A stretch of 32,293 nt of DNA, from assembly GCA_050260255.1 (NCBI GenBank), contig JBLNBW010000249.1, forward strand, positions 1 to 32,293, read 5' to 3'. Origin of the DNA: JAQGMV01 sp050260255 (GTDB taxonomy: Bacteria > Pseudomonadota > Gammaproteobacteria > Burkholderiales > SG8-41). Under the pieces are notes generated by a model. That model had not been told where the DNA came from, searched no databases, and was given only the letters and a program-made list of their open reading frames with translations. Positions within the stretch are counted from its first letter, which is position 1, and each line of letters starts with the position of its first letter. This document shows, in pieces, positions 7,279-14,382 of this stretch. The position numbers were made by a program, and so were the translations under genes.

Positions 7279-8784
7279 ATGAGCAATGAGTTTGGTAATC
7301 CCGATGTGATCGTCGTCGGCGCCGGCAATGCCGCGTGCTGCGCCGCATTGGCCGCGCGCGAGAACGGCGCGAACGTGATCGTGCTGGAAGCCGCTCCGGT
7401 CGAAGACTCGGGCGGCAACAGCCGCTACACCGGCGGCCTGATGCGCGTCGTGTACAACAACGTCGACGAAGTCGCACAGCTGATTCCGGATCTCTCGGAA
7501 GAAGAAAAGAAGACTCACGATTACGGCTCGTACACCGCGGACCAGTACTTCGACGACATGGGCCGCATCACGCAGTACATGTCCGACCCCGACTTGACGG
7601 AGATCCTCATCACGAAGAGCTTCGAGACGCTGGTATGGCTGCGCAAGAAGGGCGTGCGCTTTCAGCCGAGCTACGGGCGTCAGTCGTACAAGATCGACGA
7701 GAAGACCTACAAGTTCTGGGGCGGCCTCGTCGCCGAGACCTGGGGCGGCGGCGCGGGCCTGGTGGACAACGAGCATGCGGCGTGCAAGAAGAACGGCATC
7801 AACATCTTCTACGACACGCCGGCGCTCTCGCTGCTCACCGACGACACCAACACCGTGGTCGGCGTGAAGGCCCGCTACAAGGGCCGCAACGTCGACATCC
7901 CGGCGAAAGCCGTGGTGCTCGCCTGCGGCGGCTTCGAATCCAGCGCGGAAATGCGCGCGCGTTATCTCGGTCCGGGCTGGGACCTCGCCAAAGTGCGCGG
8001 CACGCGCTACAACCAGGGCGCCGGCATCAGGATGGCGCTGGAAATCGGCGCGCTGCCGTACGGCCACTGGTCGGGCTGCCACGCCGTGGGCTGGGACCGC
8101 AACGCGCCTCCCTTCGGCGACGTGAACGTGGGTGACCAGTTCCAGAAGCACAGCTATCCCTGGGGCATCATGATCAATGCCAACGGCGAGCGCTTCGTGG
8201 ACGAAGGCGCCGACTTCCGCAACTACACCTATGCGAAGTATGGCCGCGTGATTCTCAATCAGCCCGGCATGTTCGCGTGGCAGGTGTTCGACAACAAGAT
8301 CATCCCGAAGCTGCGCGACGAGTATCGCATCAAGCAGGTGACCAAGGTGCGCGCCAACACGCTCGAAGAGCTGTGCCAGAAGATGGAAGGCGTCAACGCC
8401 GAGCGCGCGCTGCAGGAGATCAAGGAATACAACAAGGCCGTGCAGCAGGACAAGCCGTTCAACATGGCGATCAAGGACGGGCGCCGCACCGTGGGCCTGA
8501 AGGTCGACAAGACCAACTGGGCGAACACGATCGAGGAGCCGCCGTTCGAAGCCTATGCGGTGACGTGCGGCGTGACGTTCAGCTTCGGCGGCCTCAAGAT
8601 CACCAACGACGCCGAGGTCGAGCATACCGACGGCAAGCCCATCCCGGGGCTCTTCGCTGCCGGTGAGCTGGTCGGAGGCATCTTCTACCACAACTATCCC
8701 GGCGGCACGGGGCTCACGTCCGGCTCGGTGTTCGGCAAGATCGCGGGCACGAGCGCAGCGCAGTACGCCACGAGCGGCAAGTAG
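7279..8784 (+). CDS. FAD-dependent dehydrogenase, TcuA-like (tricarballylate dehydrogenase family)
   Basis: A 501-residue flavoprotein of the fumarate reductase/succinate dehydrogenase-like FAD family. The FAD loop VIVVGAGNAACCAALAA is at residues 10-26. The next segment has GGNSRYTGGLMRV, and the C-terminal region has GLFAAGELVGG followed by NYPGGTGLTSGSVFG, all typical of TcuA. The length also matches TcuA (about 500 residues). TcuA oxidises tricarballylate to cis-aconitate and passes electrons to the membrane protein TcuB. No tcuB or tcuC lies beside it here, so the substrate may be another polycarboxylate. AAGAGG seven bases before the ATG supports the start. It is probably co-transcribed with the ComA-like gene and the class II aldolase gene. 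Confidence 0.85.
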   Translation: MSNEFGNPDVIVVGAGNAACCAALAARENGANVIVLEAAPVEDSGGNSRYTGGLMRVVYNNVDEVAQLIPDLSEEEKKTHDYGSYTADQYFDDMGRITQYMSDPDLTEILITKSFETLVWLRKKGVRFQPSYGRQSYKIDEKTYKFWGGLVAETWGGGAGLVDNEHAACKKNGINIFYDTPALSLLTDDTNTVVGVKARYKGRNVDIPAKAVVLACGGFESSAEMRARYLGPGWDLAKVRGTRYNQGAGIRMALEIGALPYGHWSGCHAVGWDRNAPPFGDVNVGDQFQKHSYPWGIMINANGERFVDEGADFRNYTYAKYGRVILNQPGMFAWQVFDNKIIPKLRDEYRIKQVTKVRANTLEELCQKMEGVNAERALQEIKEYNKAVQQDKPFNMAIKDGRRTVGLKVDKTNWANTIEEPPFEAYAVTCGVTFSFGGLKITNDAEVEHTDGKPIPGLFAAGELVGGIFYHNYPGGTGLTSGSVFGKIAGTSAAQYATSGK

Positions 8785-8841
8785 TCACACCAGCAAAGGG
8801 CCGGTGCCTGCGCACTGGCCCGTCTACGCGGAGGAGTCGGA

Positions 8842-9618
8842 ATGAACGCACCAGCAATCAAGATCACCAGGCCGGTACGCGACCAGGTCAGCAAAGCGGA
8901 ATGGGAAACGCGGGTAAATCTCGCCGCGTGCTATCGCCTCATGGCGGAGTTCGGCATGGTAGAGATGGTCGCGAACCACATCTCGGCGCGCGTGCCGGGG
9001 ACGGACAACGAGTTTCTCATCAATCCGTACGGCATGCTGTACGAAGAGATGACGGCCTCCAGCATGATCAAGATCGACATCGACGGCAACGTGCTGTTCA
9101 ATGCCACGGAGTACGGCGTAAATCAGGCCGGCTACGTGATACACAGCGCGGTCCACAAGGCACGCCACGACGTCGATTGCATCATCCACACGCACACGCT
9201 CGCCGGCATGGCGGTCTCCGCGATGAAATGCGGCATTCTGCCGGTCGCGCAATCGTCGATGCGGTTCACCGACATCGCCTATCACGATTACGAAGGCGTG
9301 GCATTGCGCCTCGACGAGCGTGAGCGCCTGGTGCAGAACCTCGGCAACCGCGAGGCGATGGTGCTGCGCAATCACGGGCTGCTCACCGTCGCGCCGAGCA
9401 TCCCGGAATGCTTCAACAACATGTACCGCCTGGAACGCGCCTGCCAGCTTCAGGTGATGGCGCTTTCGTGCAACACCGAGCTGCAGATGCCGCCGACGGA
9501 AGTCGTCGATTACACCAATCATCAGATGAAGCCCGGGGTGCGCCGCCGCTTCGGCCTGCTCGAATGGCCGGCGCTGCTGCGTAAGCTCGACCGGATCGAC
9601 CCGAGCTACAAGGAGTGA
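8842..9618 (+). CDS. Class II aldolase/adducin family protein
   Basis: A 258-residue member of the zinc-dependent class II aldolase/adducin fold, which cleaves or decarboxylates hydroxy-acids and sugar phosphates. Metal-ligand-like histidines are seen in IHTHTLAG (His116, His118) and LRNHGLL (His178). Other family marks are MVANHISARVPG near residue 40 and NPYGMLYEEMTASS. GAGGAG upstream supports the ATG. The last gene before a strong terminator, it follows the TcuA-like gene after 57 bases. It probably handles the product of that enzyme, but this is inference. Several Burkholderiales class II aldolases in such clusters have no proven substrate. Confidence 0.9.
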   Translation: MNAPAIKITRPVRDQVSKAEWETRVNLAACYRLMAEFGMVEMVANHISARVPGTDNEFLINPYGMLYEEMTASSMIKIDIDGNVLFNATEYGVNQAGYVIHSAVHKARHDVDCIIHTHTLAGMAVSAMKCGILPVAQSSMRFTDIAYHDYEGVALRLDERERLVQNLGNREAMVLRNHGLLTVAPSIPECFNNMYRLERACQLQVMALSCNTELQMPPTEVVDYTNHQMKPGVRRRFGLLEWPALLRKLDRIDPSYKE

Positions 9619-9639
9619 GTATCATCTGGATCAAGCTAG

Positions 9640-9666
9640 CGGGCTCGTCATGAGCCCGTTTTTTTT
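9640..9666 (+). terminator. Rho-independent terminator after the aldolase gene
   Basis: A perfect 7-bp stem CGGGCTC/GAGCCCG with loop GTCAT is followed by eight T. It lies 22 bases past the aldolase stop and closes the ComA-like/TcuA-like/aldolase transcript. Confidence 0.93.
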
Positions 9667-9671
9667 GCCTT

Positions 9672-9691
9672 ACGGGTCACGCGTGACCCGT
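9672..9691. repeat. Perfect 20-bp palindrome
   Basis: ACGGGTCACGCGTGACCCGT reads the same on both strands. It contains the GTGACCC unit also found in the heptamer array at 10726. It lies between the terminator at 9640 and the tandem heptamers at 9721. It could be a dimeric-protein operator or part of the repeat family. Confidence 0.75.
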
Positions 9692-9720
9692 CACTCGCGC
9701 CCAGTCCGCTGCCGGCCTAC

Positions 9721-9811
9721 CATTCACCATTAACCATTAACCATTAACCAGTAACCAGTAACCAGTAACCAGTAACCAGTAACCAGTAACTGGCAACCAG
9801 TAACCTGTCAC
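9721..9811. repeat. Tandem 7-bp repeat, 13 units in perfect register
   Basis: Thirteen contiguous heptamers: CATTCAC, three CATTAAC, six CAGTAAC, TGGCAAC, CAGTAAC and CTGTCAC. The unit is the complement of GTnAnTG and so belongs to the GTGANNN family. The six identical CAGTAAC copies point to recent slippage or expansion. The array ends 27 bases before the amidohydrolase start codon and is likely to vary in copy number. Confidence 0.95.
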
Positions 9812-9838
9812 CAATACTGCAACTCAGCAGAAAACCAC

Positions 9839-10729
9839 ATGACAACGACTACACCACCTCTTTGCGCCGAACCCGACCGCAATCCGCGCAAGCCGCGCCA
9901 TGCGATACCGGCGGGCACGATCGATTGCCATTGCCATGTCTTCGAAGATCAGACGAAGTATCCGCTCAACGCAAACCGCAGCTATACGCCGCCGCTGTGC
10001 ACCCGCGAGGACTATCTCGAGATGTGTGCCGCGCTCGGCATCGCTCGCACGGTGCAGGTGAACGCGAGCGTGTACGGTCCGAATAATGCGGTGACGCTCG
10101 ATCTCATCGCCGCGCTGGGCCAGGACCGCGCCCGCGGTGTTGCCGGCCTTTCGCCGGATACGAGTCGCGCGGAAGTCGAGCGCTTGCATGCCGGGGGCTT
10201 TCGCGGCGTGCGCCTGTCGACCTCGGTGAAGGGGTACGGCGGGACGGATGCGCTCGAGCCGATGAGCGAAAAAATCAAGCCGTTCGGCTGGCATATCCAG
10301 CTCCACGTCGGCAAAAGCGCGGAACTCGCGCAGCATGAAGCGCGCATACTGAAGCTTCCCGTCCCCGTCGTGTTCGATCATCTGGGCTGCGTGCGCGGAT
10401 CCGAGGGCGTGAGCTCGCCGGGATTCCAGGCGTTGGTGCGCATGCTGAAGGCGCGCGACGATTTCTGGGCGAAGATATCGAGCTGGTACCGCCGCTCGGA
10501 CCTGGGCGCGCCGTACGACGACATGAAGCCGATCGCGCAGGCCCTGATGGCGGCGCGTCCGGACCGCTGCGTGTGGGGCACCAACTGGCCGCATCCGGAA
10601 TGTCATGTCGCGATGCCGAACGACGGTACGCTGCTCGATCAGTTTTGCGATTGGGTGGGCGACGACGGGTTGTTGAAGCACATACTGGTCGACAATCCGG
10701 AGCGGCTCTACGGATTTCCGAAAGCGTGA
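9839..10729 (+). CDS. Amidohydrolase, 2-pyrone-4,6-dicarboxylate lactonase (LigI)-like
   Basis: A 296-residue TIM-barrel metal-dependent hydrolase of the LigI-like branch, which opens lactones such as 2-pyrone-4,6-dicarboxylate. The first motif IDCHCHVF supplies His31 and His33, numbers that match LigI, and FDHLG gives His181. At the fourth expected position the sequence is WGTNWPHP, so Asn249 stands where I expect the catalytic Asp of LigI. That may mean a related but different reaction. The ATG follows the heptamer array and has no strong Shine-Dalgarno. The stop codon lies in the first unit of the next array. The strong terminator upstream implies its own promoter. Confidence 0.85.
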   Translation: MTTTTPPLCAEPDRNPRKPRHAIPAGTIDCHCHVFEDQTKYPLNANRSYTPPLCTREDYLEMCAALGIARTVQVNASVYGPNNAVTLDLIAALGQDRARGVAGLSPDTSRAEVERLHAGGFRGVRLSTSVKGYGGTDALEPMSEKIKPFGWHIQLHVGKSAELAQHEARILKLPVPVVFDHLGCVRGSEGVSSPGFQALVRMLKARDDFWAKISSWYRRSDLGAPYDDMKPIAQALMAARPDRCVWGTNWPHPECHVAMPNDGTLLDQFCDWVGDDGLLKHILVDNPERLYGFPKA

Positions 10730-10798
10730 CTCGTGACCCGTGACTGGTGAATCGAAGCGCGGCGCCGAGCGCCGCCCCCCTCACTACTCACCCCTCAG
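10726..10798. repeat. GTGANNN heptamer array, two facing arms
   Basis: Four left-arm units (GTGACTC, GTGACCC, GTGACTG, GTGAATC at 10726-10753) face three right-arm units (CCCTCAC, TACTCAC, CCCTCAG at 10778-10798) across a 24-base GC-rich spacer with its own small hairpin. The amidohydrolase stop (10727-10729) lies in the first unit. The only available start codon of the next gene (10740) lies in the third. Confidence 0.8.
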
Positions 10799-11753
10799 TC
10801 CTTACCGCGGCGCGTACCACGCGCCGCGCTGGCTCCCCGGCGGCCATGCACAGACGATCTACCCGGTACTGTTCGCCCCGCGGCCACGGGTCGCGTATCG
10901 CCGCGAGCGCTGGAGCACGCCCGACGGCGACTTCATCGACGTCGACTGGGCGGGCGATGCAGGAGAAGACGCGCCGCTCGTGGCGCTCTTTCACGGCCTG
11001 GAAGGCAGCTCGCGCAGCCATTACGCGGTGTCGCTCATGGATGCGGTGATCAACGCCGGATGGCGTGGCGTGGTCGTGCACTTTCGAGGCTGCAGCGGCG
11101 AGCCGAACCGTTTGCCGCGCGCCTATCATTCCGGCGACAGCGCAGAGATCGACTGGATCGTGCGTCGCCTGGCGCCCATGGCGCCCGCCTTACACGTGAC
11201 CGGCGTGTCCCTGGGCGCCAACGCGCTGCTGCGCTGGCTCGGTGAACGGGGCGATGAAGCAGCGGGGCTCGTCGCGAGCGCTGCAGCGGTCTCGGCCCCC
11301 CTTGATCTGACGGCGGCGGGCAACGCGCTCGATCGGGGCTTCAACATGGTGTACACCCGCCACTTCCTGCGCACCATGCGCCGCAAAGCGATCGCCAAGC
11401 TCGCGCACCATCCCGATATCTACCGAGAAGACGCCGTTGCGCGTGCGTGTACGCTGCGCGAATTCGATAATGTGGTGACGGCGCCGCTGCACGGCTACCG
11501 CGATACCGACGATTATTGGACGCGCGCGAGCAGCAAGCCGGTCCTGCGTCATATCGCCGTCCCGACGCTTGTTCTGAACGCACGCAACGATCCTTTCATG
11601 CCGGCCGAGGCACTGCCGTCGCACGCCGACACTTCGCCGGCAGTCGTGCTCGAGCAGCCCGAGGAAGGCGGCCATGTCGGTTTCGTGTCCGGGACGTTCC
11701 CCGGCCGCCTGACGTGGCTGCCGCAGCGGTTGATGAATCACTTCCGGCATTAA
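10740..11753 (+). CDS. Alpha/beta hydrolase, YheT family
   Basis: A YheT-type alpha/beta hydrolase (COG0429-like) of 337 residues as drawn. The family start YHAPRWLPGGHAQTIYP appears at residue 26. The nucleophile elbow GVSLGAN places Ser157, the oxyanion strand is LFHGLEGSS, the acid is in LNARNDPFMP, and the last histidine is in EEGGHVGF. These act as esterases or lipases on poorly known substrates. The only in-frame start before the conserved region is GTG at 10740, inside the heptamer array, so residues 1-25 are translated repeat and have no counterpart that I know. A non-standard start further in would be missed by this reading. Confidence 0.85.
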   Translation: MTGESKRGAERRPPHYSPLSPYRGAYHAPRWLPGGHAQTIYPVLFAPRPRVAYRRERWSTPDGDFIDVDWAGDAGEDAPLVALFHGLEGSSRSHYAVSLMDAVINAGWRGVVVHFRGCSGEPNRLPRAYHSGDSAEIDWIVRRLAPMAPALHVTGVSLGANALLRWLGERGDEAAGLVASAAAVSAPLDLTAAGNALDRGFNMVYTRHFLRTMRRKAIAKLAHHPDIYREDAVARACTLREFDNVVTAPLHGYRDTDDYWTRASSKPVLRHIAVPTLVLNARNDPFMPAEALPSHADTSPAVVLEQPEEGGHVGFVSGTFPGRLTWLPQRLMNHFRH

Positions 11754-11774
11754 ACTTGCTCCGGCGCACTCCAC

Positions 11775-11780
11775 TAAAAT
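11775..11780 (+). promoter_or_regulatory. Possible -10 box for the phosphomannomutase gene
   Basis: TAAAAT lies about 60 bases upstream of the ATG in the short gap after the hydrolase gene. The best -35-like match, TTGCTC at 11756, is only 13 bases away, so the promoter is weakly supported. Confidence 0.3.
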
Positions 11781-11838
11781 TCGGCGACGGCACGGCCGTT
11801 CCCGATTGCAACAGAGACACACCCAAGAGGCTTATGAC

Positions 11839-13230
11839 ATGACGACCACCGCGGCAACCCGCACTGCACCTCCCGAGATCTTCAAAGCGTACGACGTTCG
11901 CGGCATCGTGGGTAAAACCCTTACACCGGAGGTCGTCGAGCGCATAGGCCAGGCGATCGGCTCGGAAGGCAGGAAGCGCGGCGTCAGGGAAATCGCAATA
12001 GGACGCGACGGCCGCCTGTCCGGTCCGGATCTGTCGGCTGCCCTCGCACGCGGAATACAAGCGAGCGGTGTGGATGTCATCGACGTTGGTCGCGTTGCAA
12101 CACCGATGCTGTACTTCGCCGCCTATCATCTCAACACGCGTTCCGGCGTCATGGTGACCGGCTCGCACAATCCGCCGGATTACAACGGGCTGAAAATCCT
12201 GCTCGGCGGTGAGACCCTCGCTGCGGAAGCGATACAGGATCTGCGCCGGCGCATCGTAGAACACGATCTCGAGCAGGGCAAAGGCGCTTACCGGCAGCAC
12301 GACATCCGCGAGGAATACCTCGACCGCATCACTTCCGATGTAAAGCTCGCGCGTCCGCTGGAAATCGTGGTCGACTGCGGCAACGGTGTTCCGGGAGCAA
12401 CCGCGCCCGAGCTCTACCGCCGCTTAGGGTGCACGGTGCACGAACTGTTCTGCGAGGTGGACGGCAATTTCCCCAACCACCATCCCGATCCTTCGCAGCC
12501 CGAGAATCTCAACGATCTCATCCGGGCGTTGAAAACGCGCGGCGAAGTCGGCTTCGCCTTTGACGGCGACGGCGACCGCCTCGGTGTAGTCACGAGAAGC
12601 GGCAAGATCATCTATCCTGACCGCCAGCTGATGCTGTTCGCCGCCGATGTGCTCTCGCGCAGCCCGGGCAGCGAGATCGTGTTCGACGTGAAATCGACAC
12701 GCAATCTGTTCGGCTGGATACGCGACCGCGGCGGCAAGCCGGTGATGTGGAAGACCGGGCACTCCTTCATCAAGAAGAAGCTGCAGGAATCCGGTGCGCC
12801 GCTCGCTGGCGAGATGAGCGGCCATGTGTTCTTCAAGGAGCGCTGGTACGGCTTCGACGACGGCCTTTATGCCGGCGCCCGCATGCTCGAGATTCTGTCG
12901 AAGCAGAAGGACATCAACGCGACGCTGGAAGGACTGCCCGACGCGGTGAGCACGCCCGAGCTGCAGCTGCAGCTCTCGGAGGGCGAAAACTACACGCTGA
13001 TGGAGAAGCTCAAGAGCACAGCGCGCTTCGACGACGCCAAAGAAGTAATCACGATAGACGGCATGCGGGTCGAATACGCCGACGGCTTCGGACTTGCCCG
13101 CCCGTCCAATACGACGCCTGTCATCGTGCTGCGCTTCGAAGCCGACAATCAGACGGCCATCAAGCGCATACAGGACGATTTCCGCAAGGCGATACTCGCG
13201 GTGAAGCCGGACGCGAAGCTTCCGTTTTGA
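11839..13230 (+). CDS. algC: Phosphomannomutase/phosphoglucomutase (AlgC-like)
   Basis: A cytoplasmic hexose-phosphate mutase that interconverts the 6- and 1-phosphates of mannose or glucose, feeding GDP-mannose, alginate-type polymers or LPS sugars. Its 463 residues equal the length of Pseudomonas AlgC, and key positions coincide: the phosphoserine loop TGSHNP with Ser109, the magnesium loop DGDGDR at 242-247 and the sugar loop GEMSGH with Glu325/Ser327. The ATG at 11839 is preferred over an upstream TTG because AAGAGG lies eight bases before it. An imperfect terminator-like hairpin follows at 13265. It appears to be monocistronic. Confidence 0.95.
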   Translation: MTTTAATRTAPPEIFKAYDVRGIVGKTLTPEVVERIGQAIGSEGRKRGVREIAIGRDGRLSGPDLSAALARGIQASGVDVIDVGRVATPMLYFAAYHLNTRSGVMVTGSHNPPDYNGLKILLGGETLAAEAIQDLRRRIVEHDLEQGKGAYRQHDIREEYLDRITSDVKLARPLEIVVDCGNGVPGATAPELYRRLGCTVHELFCEVDGNFPNHHPDPSQPENLNDLIRALKTRGEVGFAFDGDGDRLGVVTRSGKIIYPDRQLMLFAADVLSRSPGSEIVFDVKSTRNLFGWIRDRGGKPVMWKTGHSFIKKKLQESGAPLAGEMSGHVFFKERWYGFDDGLYAGARMLEILSKQKDINATLEGLPDAVSTPELQLQLSEGENYTLMEKLKSTARFDDAKEVITIDGMRVEYADGFGLARPSNTTPVIVLRFEADNQTAIKRIQDDFRKAILAVKPDAKLPF

Positions 13231-13264
13231 TGCAGTCATAGTGGACGGAGCCGGGAACGATTGA

Positions 13265-13286
13265 CCCGATCGTGAAGCCGATCGGG
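13265..13286 (+). terminator. Hairpin after the phosphomannomutase gene (no T-run)
   Basis: A perfect 8-bp stem CCCGATCG/CGATCGGG with loop TGAAGC starts 35 bases after the stop codon. It is not followed by a T-run, so it may stabilise the mRNA end rather than terminate alone. The rest of 13231-13615, about 385 bases, shows no gene I recognise; short frames there have no family features. Confidence 0.5.
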
Positions 13287-13615
13287 GACGCGTTGGCGTG
13301 CTGCAGGCATTTCACGCGCCCCTTCGCGGCCATATCGCTGAGGGGCCTCTGTTCCGCCCCACGACGCGCCGGCGCGCAACGCGAGCGAGGGTGCAGCCTC
13401 AGCGAATCGGCGCCGCCGCGACACCACTTCATTTCCTTACTCGGTGCCGTGCCGCAGCGGCGCACTGCGTGGGTGACTAACGCCGCACGCCTTCTTCGAC
13501 CACGAGGCGATTGCGCACGCTCGACCGTTCCATCGGTGTTGCGATCGCGACGTTAAGGCGGCAACATGCTCCTTACACGCGCCGCAGCCGCATGGCTGCG
13601 GGAAGGAGGGGCATC

Positions 13616-14350
13616 ATGGCTTCACCGATGATTGCAATCCGGCGACACCCTGCCGAGCGCCGCTTCTACACCGGGATGACGCTCGCGATCCTCGTCACCG
13701 TTTTCGTCGGATTCGGCCGCAGCTTCTATCTGCGGCCGCTGTTTCCCGAATGGCCGTCCCCTGCCGAGCCGATTTTCTACGTGCACGGGCTCGTGTTCAC
13801 CGCCTGGATAGTGCTGCTCGTGGCGCAGGCATCGCTGGTTGCCGGCGGACGAACCGATCTGCACCGCAGAATCGGTCCTTACGGCGCTGTGCTGGCAATC
13901 GTCATGGTGGTGCTGGGTACGCTCGGCGCGCTGATCGCCGCGCGACGCGCAACGGGTTTCGTCGGCGTACCGGTGCCGCCGCTGCAATTTCTCGCGATCC
14001 CGTTGTTCGACATGGTATTGTTCTCGGCCTTCGTGGCGCTCGGCATCGCGCAGCGTCGCAATCCGCAGAGTCACAAGCGGTGGATGCTTCTTGCCACCGT
14101 CGAGATGACCACCGCCGCGATCGCGCGGTGGCCCGGGGTGCTGCCCCTGGGTCCGGTGGCATTCTTCGCACTCACCGATCTCTTTCTCGTCGCGCTCGTC
14201 ATCTGGGACTTTCGCTCGCGCAGCCGGCTGCATCCGGTGACGCTGTGGGGCGGTCTCGCGATGATCCTCTCGCAACCGCTGCGGCTCGCGGTCTCCGGCA
14301 CCGAGCCCTGGCTTGCCTTCGCGCGGTGGGCGACGGGCCTGCTCGGATAG
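13616..14350 (+). CDS. Multi-pass inner-membrane protein, function unknown
   Basis: A 244-residue protein with about seven hydrophobic segments, starting near residues 16, 46, 83, 121, 146, 170 and 200. Histidines at membrane edges recur in YVHGLVF, DLHRRIGPYG and QSHKRWM. This layout resembles DUF2306-like or cytochrome-b-like integral proteins, so haem or quinone contact is possible but not shown. The frame extends upstream to 13511, yet the ATG at 13616 has GGAAGGAGGGG just before it and is preferred. It converges with the TPR gene, whose stop lies 32 bases away. No terminator is obvious between them. Confidence 0.75.
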   Translation: MASPMIAIRRHPAERRFYTGMTLAILVTVFVGFGRSFYLRPLFPEWPSPAEPIFYVHGLVFTAWIVLLVAQASLVAGGRTDLHRRIGPYGAVLAIVMVVLGTLGALIAARRATGFVGVPVPPLQFLAIPLFDMVLFSAFVALGIAQRRNPQSHKRWMLLATVEMTTAAIARWPGVLPLGPVAFFALTDLFLVALVIWDFRSRSRLHPVTLWGGLAMILSQPLRLAVSGTEPWLAFARWATGLLG

Positions 14351-14382
14351 TTACCCGCCACCTCTGAATCTGAAGCCCCAAT

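Noticed and set aside
9721..9811. CRISPR-like array
   Set aside because: Units are 7 bp and contiguous with no spacers, so this is a simple tandem repeat.
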